Below are positions 39,835 through 45,738 of a DNA stretch of 45,738 nt, piece after piece. Source of the DNA: an uncultured Bacilli bacterium (GTDB lineage Bacteria; Bacillota_I; Bacilli_A; RF39; UBA660); assembly GCA_947625575.1 (NCBI GenBank), contig CANQOV010000006.1, forward strand, positions 1 to 45,738. The letters run 5' to 3'. The notes under the pieces are model-generated. The model was given only the letters and a program-made list of their open reading frames with translations, was not told where the DNA came from and searched no databases. How positions within the stretch are numbered: position 1 is the first letter of the stretch; every line of letters starts with the position of its first letter. The translations under genes were made by a program, and so were the position numbers.

Positions 39835-40255
39835 TACAGGCGAACAAAAAATATTGGATAATTTGCCAAAAGCGATTGATAGTGTTAAAACGCGTATGGG
39901 AAATGTGGGACAAGTTAGTCGTAGTGTAACTACTAATTTGGTAGATTTTTCAAGTATTGATTCTGTTAATGAAAGTGAAAATAGTTTTGATGGCGAAGGA
40001 AGAAGTAATTCTTTTGTACGTGTTAGAACTGATGGTAATCCTTTTTCTTCAAAAAGATATGAAGATGCTGATTATGGAGATCAATATCATTTTAATGGGG
40101 TTAGCGATAATAGTTATTATAATGGACTTGAAAATAAAAATTCAGGAAATGTCACAATGTCTTTTGCTTTGGTAGCAGTTGCTGTGATAGCACTTATTAT
40201 TTTGGTTGCAGTTGTAACTATTGGTGTTTTAAATATAATAGGTTATAGAATATAA
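39818..40255 (+). CDS. Hypothetical C-terminally membrane-anchored protein
   Basis: Overlaps the previous ORF; C-terminal TM ALVAVAVIALIILVAVVTIGVLNIIG. Confidence 0.6.
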   Translation: MKKMFDTGEQKILDNLPKAIDSVKTRMGNVGQVSRSVTTNLVDFSSIDSVNESENSFDGEGRSNSFVRVRTDGNPFSSKRYEDADYGDQYHFNGVSDNSYYNGLENKNSGNVTMSFALVAVAVIALIILVAVVTIGVLNIIGYRI

Positions 40256-40265
40256 TAGTAAATGT

Positions 40266-40298
40266 AGTAAAATTTCTTTTAATTTTACTTTTTTTTTG
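40266..40298 (+). terminator. Rho-independent terminator
   Basis: agtaaaatt tctttt aattttact then T8-9. Confidence 0.85.
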
Positions 40299-40328
40299 CT
40301 AAAATATTCTTTATGGAGATGGTTAATC

Positions 40329-42818
40329 GTGTTTAAAAAATTATTTGATCATGAATACAAAGAATTAAAAAAATTTGAAAAGTTAGCTTTAGATATAGAA
40401 AGTTTAGAAGATGAGTATTCAAAATTAAGTGATGAACAGTTAAAAGAAAAAACTGCTTTGTTTAAAGATGAGTTAAAAAATGGTAAGAATTTAGATGATA
40501 TTTTAGTACCAGCATTTGCTACTGCTAGAGAAGCTTGTTTTAGGGTAATTGGAGAAAAACCTTATCATGTACAGCTTTTAGGGGCGATTGCCTTACATTA
40601 TGGTAATATTGCAGAGATGAAAACAGGTGAAGGTAAAACACTTACATCTGTTATGCCAGCTTATCTTAATGCCTTGAAGGGGAAAGGTGTACATATCGTT
40701 ACTGTAAACGAATACTTATCTAGTCGTGATGCAGAGTGGATGGGACAAATTCATCGCTTTTTAGGACTTAGTGTTGGTCTTAATTTAAGAACTTTATCTC
40801 CAAAAGAAAAACAAGAAGCTTATGATTGCGATATTTTGTATACTACTAATAATGAAGTTGGTTTCGATTATTTAAGAGATAATATGGCTATAAGAAAAGA
40901 AGATAAAGTTCAACAAAGAGGATTGAATTATGCAATTATCGATGAGGTTGATTCTATTTTAATTGATGAAGCTCGTACTCCTCTTATTATTTCTGGTGGT
41001 TTTTTAGAAAATAAAAATTTATATATTGATGCAGATAGATTTGTTAAATCTTTGAAAAAAGAAGATGTTAATTATGATGAAAAAATTAAAAGAGCTAATT
41101 TAAGTGATGAGGGTGTAGTTAAGGCAGAAAAGTATTTTAAAGTTGATAATTTATATGATGTTGATAATACGACTTTAGTTCATTTTATAAATCAGGCTTT
41201 GCATGCAAATTATGCTATGAAAAATGATGTTGATTATGTTGTTAGTGAAGGAAAAGTTGTTATTGTTGATCAATTTACAGGAAGATTGATGCCTGGTCGT
41301 GCTTTTAGTGATGGGCTACATCAAGCAATTGAAGCAAAAGAGGGCGTAGAAATAGAACAAGAGACTAAGACTTTGGCTACTATTACTTTCCAGAATTTGT
41401 TTCGTATGTATGAAAAACTTTCTGGTATGACTGGTACTGCTAAAACAGAAGAAGAAGAATTTAGAGATATTTATAATATGTATGTTATTTCTATTCCTAC
41501 TAATAAACCTGTTATACGTGTTGATATGAGTGATCTTATTTATGCTAGCAAAAAAGCTAAATATAAAGCAATTGTTGATGAAATAGAAAGAAGACACAAA
41601 GAGGGACAACCTGTTTTGGTTGGCACTATTGCTATTGAAACTTCAGAAATTATATCAAATTTATTAAGTAAAAGAGGTATTCATCATGAGGTTTTAAATG
41701 CTAAGAATCATGCAAGAGAAGCTGAAATTATTGCTAAAGCAGGAGAAAAAGGTGCAGTTACTATTGCTACAAATATGGCTGGACGTGGTACAGATATTAA
41801 ATTAGGCGAAGGGGTAAAAGAACTTGGTGGCCTTTGTGTAATTGGAACTGAAAGACATGAGTCACGTCGTATAGATAATCAGTTAAGAGGTCGTTCTGGT
41901 AGACAGGGAGATCCGGGATATACACAGTTTTATATTTCTATGGAAGACGATTTGATGGTAAGATTTGGCTCTGAGAGAATACAAGGAATATTACAGGCAA
42001 CTGGTATGAGCGATGAGATGGCTATTAGAAGTAAGATTTTTTCTAAATCTGTGGCGTCTGCTCAAAAAAGAGTTGAAGGTAATAATTTTGATATGCGTAA
42101 ATCTGTCTTACAGTATGATGATGTTATGAATAATCAAAGAGAAATAATATATAAGAAAAGAAATGAAATATTGGATAATGATTCTATTCATGATATGGTT
42201 TTAGAGACTATGCATAATCATATTAGTGATGTTGTTTATACTCATTTGGAAAATGAAAAAGCATTACAAGAAAAAGATGTTATGGATATTATTAGTTATG
42301 TTAATAGTGATTTGTTAAAAAAAGATTTGGATTACAAAGATTATTTAATTTTTGATGCTGATCATTTGATTGATGAATTGTATGATAAGCTAAAAAGTGA
42401 GTATGAAAATAAAATTAAAGATGTTCCTACGCCAATTGTAGATGAGTTTGAAAAAGTTATTTGTCTTAATGTGATAGATAAATTTTGGATGGAACAAATC
42501 AATACTATGGCTCATTTAAAAGAAGGAATTATGTTAAGACAATATGCTCAAGATAATCCACTTCGTGCTTATACTGAAGAAGGTTTTGATTTGTTTGATA
42601 AAATGGTAGTTAATATTGATAAAAATATAACTTTATATTTAGTAAGAGCAGAAATTAGACAAAATATTGAGCGAAAAGAAGTAGTTAAAAATAAAGTTAC
42701 TAATGATTCGGATACTTCTAAAGCTATAGGTACTACTAAGAAGACAGTGAAAATTGGCAGGAATCAGCCATGTCCTTGTGGAAGTGGAAAGAAGTATAAA
42801 AACTGTTGTGGTAAATAG
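40329..42818 (+). CDS. secA: Preprotein translocase ATPase SecA
   Basis: GEGKTLTSVMPAYLNAL, DEVDSILIDEARTPLIISG, TNMAGRGTDIKLG, SEC-C IGRNQPCPCGSGKKYKNCCGK. Confidence 0.98.
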   Translation: MFKKLFDHEYKELKKFEKLALDIESLEDEYSKLSDEQLKEKTALFKDELKNGKNLDDILVPAFATAREACFRVIGEKPYHVQLLGAIALHYGNIAEMKTGEGKTLTSVMPAYLNALKGKGVHIVTVNEYLSSRDAEWMGQIHRFLGLSVGLNLRTLSPKEKQEAYDCDILYTTNNEVGFDYLRDNMAIRKEDKVQQRGLNYAIIDEVDSILIDEARTPLIISGGFLENKNLYIDADRFVKSLKKEDVNYDEKIKRANLSDEGVVKAEKYFKVDNLYDVDNTTLVHFINQALHANYAMKNDVDYVVSEGKVVIVDQFTGRLMPGRAFSDGLHQAIEAKEGVEIEQETKTLATITFQNLFRMYEKLSGMTGTAKTEEEEFRDIYNMYVISIPTNKPVIRVDMSDLIYASKKAKYKAIVDEIERRHKEGQPVLVGTIAIETSEIISNLLSKRGIHHEVLNAKNHAREAEIIAKAGEKGAVTIATNMAGRGTDIKLGEGVKELGGLCVIGTERHESRRIDNQLRGRSGRQGDPGYTQFYISMEDDLMVRFGSERIQGILQATGMSDEMAIRSKIFSKSVASAQKRVEGNNFDMRKSVLQYDDVMNNQREIIYKKRNEILDNDSIHDMVLETMHNHISDVVYTHLENEKALQEKDVMDIISYVNSDLLKKDLDYKDYLIFDADHLIDELYDKLKSEYENKIKDVPTPIVDEFEKVICLNVIDKFWMEQINTMAHLKEGIMLRQYAQDNPLRAYTEEGFDLFDKMVVNIDKNITLYLVRAEIRQNIERKEVVKNKVTNDSDTSKAIGTTKKTVKIGRNQPCPCGSGKKYKNCCGK

Positions 42819-42902
42819 ACCGTAAAATAAGGGTTTGCGAGATTTTGAAAAATGAAAAAAATTGCAAAAAACCAAAATGTTTGTAAAATGTTTGTAATTT
42901 AT

Positions 42903-42934
42903 AAAGAGATAACATTGGATTGTTACCTCTTTTG
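42903..42934 (+). terminator. Rho-independent terminator downstream of secA
   Basis: aaagagataaca ttggat tgttacctcttt (one A/C mismatch). Confidence 0.7.
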
Positions 42935-43005
42935 AATTTGCGACTATTAATTTAGTATTAGAAAAACAAGAAATATGGTATTATTAATGTAGGTAGGTGA
43001 TAAAT

Positions 43006-43806
43006 ATGCCTGTACATTTTAATTCTTTTATAGCCGATGAAGAAGAGTCATTAAGAGAAAAATTATTTTCTGATATTGTAACTAAATATACAGAAACCGC
43101 AGATAACGTATTTGTTAATGATGATAAAACAAAAATACATATGACTTCATTCTTTAAGGATGAGTATTCAAATAAGGAAATAGGAAAAGTAGTAATTACT
43201 CTAATAGTAAGAACTGATAATATCGAATTGGTCGATGTAGATATTGTATTACTATCAAATCATAAAACTAAGTTATGCTTTGAAGAAAAGTTAGATCAAT
43301 CCTCAGAAGCAAATGAGTATTATTTAGTATGTGATTTAAATGAAGAATACTATTTTGATATTGAAACAGTAAACAGATACATTATTCCTGCACAGGATAT
43401 AGAAAAAAATAAGATAGGTGCCTATTTGTCTGCCTTTCCTTTTCAATTAGATGTTTTTGAAAATGAAGAAGAAATGAATAAAATTTTAGGATTAGGTGAA
43501 GAAGTTGACATACCATCCATTGGTAAAAAAGCGATTACTATGAGTCAAAAAATGATGTCTGATGGAAGAATTATGACAGGCGATGATGAACCATGTTCGT
43601 TTATTATTGGCAAAGTAATAAATTTTAAAGATGTTAAAGTAAATATTGCCGATAATTATGTTGAATTTAAAATAATATATTTAGATACTGGAGTTGGAAA
43701 TATGCCAGTAGCTGTAAATAGTGAAAACTTTGATTTGAGTAAATTAAAAAAAGGTGCTTTAATTGGAATGATAGCTAATATTAAAGCGGACCTAGATGAA
43801 AAATAA
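43006..43806 (+). CDS. Hypothetical protein
   Basis: ORF with RBS aggtaggtg; no recognised domain. Confidence 0.6.
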   Translation: MPVHFNSFIADEEESLREKLFSDIVTKYTETADNVFVNDDKTKIHMTSFFKDEYSNKEIGKVVITLIVRTDNIELVDVDIVLLSNHKTKLCFEEKLDQSSEANEYYLVCDLNEEYYFDIETVNRYIIPAQDIEKNKIGAYLSAFPFQLDVFENEEEMNKILGLGEEVDIPSIGKKAITMSQKMMSDGRIMTGDDEPCSFIIGKVINFKDVKVNIADNYVEFKIIYLDTGVGNMPVAVNSENFDLSKLKKGALIGMIANIKADLDEK

Positions 43807-43808
43807 TA

Positions 43809-43838
43809 TTGACCCTTTTTTTAAAATCATGGTATTAT
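43809..43838 (+). promoter_or_regulatory. Putative promoter TTGACC - 18 bp - TATTAT
   Basis: Spaced promoter-like hexamers after the 43006-43806 stop. Confidence 0.45.
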
Positions 43839-43947
43839 AAGTATGTACTTATGGAGGACATTCATATTTATCTATTATCTTGAACGGATGCAAACAATGT
43901 TTGTAATTTGTTTGTAAAATATCAGTTTTACATAGTAACAATAGTTC

Positions 43948-44040
43948 TATAAATAACATAAATACTAAATGTTACCGAACCCTCAAACCATTGAAATAAC
44001 AGTAATAACACAAATATTATAAATAACATAAATACTTAAT
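43948..44040 (+). repeat. Imperfect direct repeat tataaataacataaatact(a/t)aat, two copies 70 bp apart
   Basis: 43948-43970 and 44018-44040, one mismatch in 23 bp. Confidence 0.8.
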
Positions 44041-44048
44041 TTGAATGA

Positions 44049-44093
44049 GCTTGTGGTTCGGGAAAGAAGTATAAGAACTGTTGTGGAAGGTAG
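44049..44093 (+). pseudogene. Orphan SEC-C motif remnant (CGSGKKYKNCCGR*)
   Basis: cttgtggttcgggaaagaagtataagaactgttgtggaaggtag closely matches the secA 3' end; in-frame TGA directly upstream. Confidence 0.75.
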
Positions 44094-44317
44094 TAGGTTT
44101 TATAAGCGTTTGCAAGTGAGTGAAAATTAAAGAAAGCTAAAAAAGGGACATAAAAGTTAAAAATTTTTCTCATTTTGGAAATAACATAATAGATAATACT
44201 TATAATAATATGAATAAAGATAATAAGAAATTATACTGAGTTTATGCTTTTGATAATAAATGCAAAAACATTTAAAATCAAATGTTATTGAGTTTAACAA
44301 TATATCGAGGTGAAATT

Positions 44318-45472
44318 ATGAACAATGAATTTTTCACATTTAATGGGAAGCAATATGCTATATTTTTTGATAACTTAGTAGTTAAAATATTGAAAAAAGA
44401 AAATGATAAATTTCTATTATTATCAGATCAGGAGTTAAAAGAAATTAATAATGTTTTGAATAGTAAAAGTGGTTATCAGTATGATAGTGAGAAACTTCTT
44501 GAAATAATTAATTCCAATGGCAATTTGAAAAATAATAATTATTTATGTAATTTTTTGCAATGGTTAGAAAATTTAATTCCAGTTGATAGTAAAGAAAATT
44601 TTTATAATAATCTAAGAACATTAAAGACAAATCTTAATTTAGATATTGATTTTTCTAAACCAATTGATCAATCAAATTTAGGATATCAAGAGGCTGCTGG
44701 ATATGATACAAAAGAAAATGAGTTGACTATGAATAAAGGGTCTATTTTAGAAACTTGGAGAATTGCTAATTTAACTCAAAATCCTACAGATTTTTTTTGG
44801 AAATCTTATTCGCAGTCATTGTTGCATGAATTAGCACATATGTCTTCTAGTAAATATGATTCGGAAACTGGTGTGGCATTGTGTGGGTTTGATAAATTTC
44901 CTCCTTCTAATGAAGATGATAAAAATAGAGGACTTACTGAAGGATTTACTGAAATAATTTCAATGGCTGGTGTACCGGGGACAGTTGAAATGGCATCTGG
45001 CTATTATATTGAAGCTTGTTTAGTTAATCAACTTATTCAAATTATAGGATTAGAAGCGTTTCTTAAATCATATTTTTCAAATTTAGGAACTGTGCTTTTG
45101 GAAAAAGAGTTATGTAAAATAATTAATGATCCAACTCAGTCTTTTCAATTATTTAGAAGTATAGAAATAAACTTTCAGATTAAAGATTTAAAAGGCAAGC
45201 AAAATATTTTAGGAAATATTCAATCAGTTTTATTGGATTATTTAAAAAAGAAGTGTGAGATGTTATTAGAAAAAGGTGGCATAGATGATGCTACTAGTAT
45301 GTTGGCAATTTATGAACAGATGATGGTTACACCAGAAAAATTAAAAATGATGAATAAAAATCCAGATGATTATGATGGAATTATAGAAAGTATATCAAAA
45401 TTTAAGAATTTGAAAGAACAATTTAATTATCAAGTTAGTAGCGAAAAAACTGAAAGTCCAGTTAGTATGTAA
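44318..45472 (+). CDS. Putative zinc metallopeptidase-like protein (HExxH...E), otherwise unknown
   Basis: QSLLHELAHMSSS followed by GLTEGFTEIIS. Confidence 0.6.
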   Translation: MNNEFFTFNGKQYAIFFDNLVVKILKKENDKFLLLSDQELKEINNVLNSKSGYQYDSEKLLEIINSNGNLKNNNYLCNFLQWLENLIPVDSKENFYNNLRTLKTNLNLDIDFSKPIDQSNLGYQEAAGYDTKENELTMNKGSILETWRIANLTQNPTDFFWKSYSQSLLHELAHMSSSKYDSETGVALCGFDKFPPSNEDDKNRGLTEGFTEIISMAGVPGTVEMASGYYIEACLVNQLIQIIGLEAFLKSYFSNLGTVLLEKELCKIINDPTQSFQLFRSIEINFQIKDLKGKQNILGNIQSVLLDYLKKKCEMLLEKGGIDDATSMLAIYEQMMVTPEKLKMMNKNPDDYDGIIESISKFKNLKEQFNYQVSSEKTESPVSM

Positions 45473-45557
45473 ATTTTAGTATATTGAAAATAATGTAAAT
45501 TAATTTGGAAAATGGTTTGATGACTGTGAGAAAAATAAGTCTTTGTGTTAAAAAAAC

Positions 45558-45586
45558 TTACAAAAATTTTTAAAAAATAGTATAAT
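45558..45586 (+). promoter_or_regulatory. Putative promoter TTACAA - 17 bp - TATAAT
   Basis: TTACAA 45558-45563, TATAAT 45581-45586. Confidence 0.55.
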
Positions 45587-45629
45587 ATAATTGATTTAAG
45601 TTATTAAGCCAATTATCAATGTGTAGCAG

Positions 45630-45669
45630 AAATGCGTAAGTCCTATTGTATATAGACTTAGGCATTTTT
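45630..45669 (+). terminator. Hairpin/terminator aaatgc-g-taagtc ... gactta-g-gcattttt
   Basis: 12 paired bases with one internal mismatch followed by T run. Confidence 0.65.
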
Positions 45670-45674
45670 ATTAT

Positions 45675-45696
45675 GTTTGACCGTTAAAGGTCAAAC
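45675..45696. repeat. Inverted repeat gtttgacc gttaaa ggtcaaac
   Basis: Perfect 8-bp stem. Confidence 0.8.
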
Positions 45697-45697
45697 A

Positions 45698-45738
45698 AAA
45701 AACTACCGGCTATGCCGGTATGAATATAATAGCAGTAG
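45698..45738 (+). mobile_element. Probable left end of an IS200/IS605-type element running off the window
   Basis: taccggc tat gccggta hairpin and following sequence resemble IS200-type ends; no transposase visible. Confidence 0.4.

Noticed and set aside
39957-40175. Alternate-frame 72-aa ORF in 39818-40255
   Set aside because: Compositionally biased and without RBS; the main frame has a TM anchor and an overlapping operonic start.
41316-41609. Minus-strand ORFs in secA (also 42639-42875)
   Set aside because: Shadow frames opposite conserved SecA motifs.
1-45738. CRISPR arrays, tRNA or rRNA genes
   Set aside because: No regularly spaced identical repeats and no recognisable tRNA (GTTCRANYC) or rRNA signatures were found by eye.

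Overview
AT-rich Bacilli-type (Firmicutes) DNA with two parts. (A) About 1-18,475 looks like the right-hand portion of an integrated mobile element. It carries a tight operon: RelA/SpoT homologue, transketolase-like enzyme, HAD phosphatase, PLP decarboxylase, NodU/CmcH-type carbamoyltransferase, kinase-like protein, ROK kinase and a second kinase-like protein. The operon is followed by two different full-length tyrosyl-tRNA synthetases, one behind a consensus promoter and one behind a T-box, then a truncated VirD4/TraG relic, a sortase and a large serine recombinase. The recombinase ends a few bp from a 5'-truncated SipW-dependent (TasA/camelysin-like) gene, which is the probable attachment site. 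(B) About 18,476 to the end is chromosomal backbone: a SipW surface-protein locus, then ksgA-yabG-veg-spoVG-yabP-yabQ-divIC-tilS-ftsH-dusB-lysS-(permease)-clpC-cysS-peptidase-mrnC-rlmB-sigH-like-secA, a shortened version of the B. subtilis origin-proximal order. A small accessory zone follows secA, with a duplicated SEC-C tail, repeats and a HExxH protein. Both window ends look like IS200/IS605-type ends. The best candidate for an undescribed system is the mobile operon: a possible carbamoylated/phosphorylated small-molecule pathway with TyrRS-based self-protection. Its product and function are inferred, not shown. No CRISPR array, rRNA or tRNA gene was recognised.
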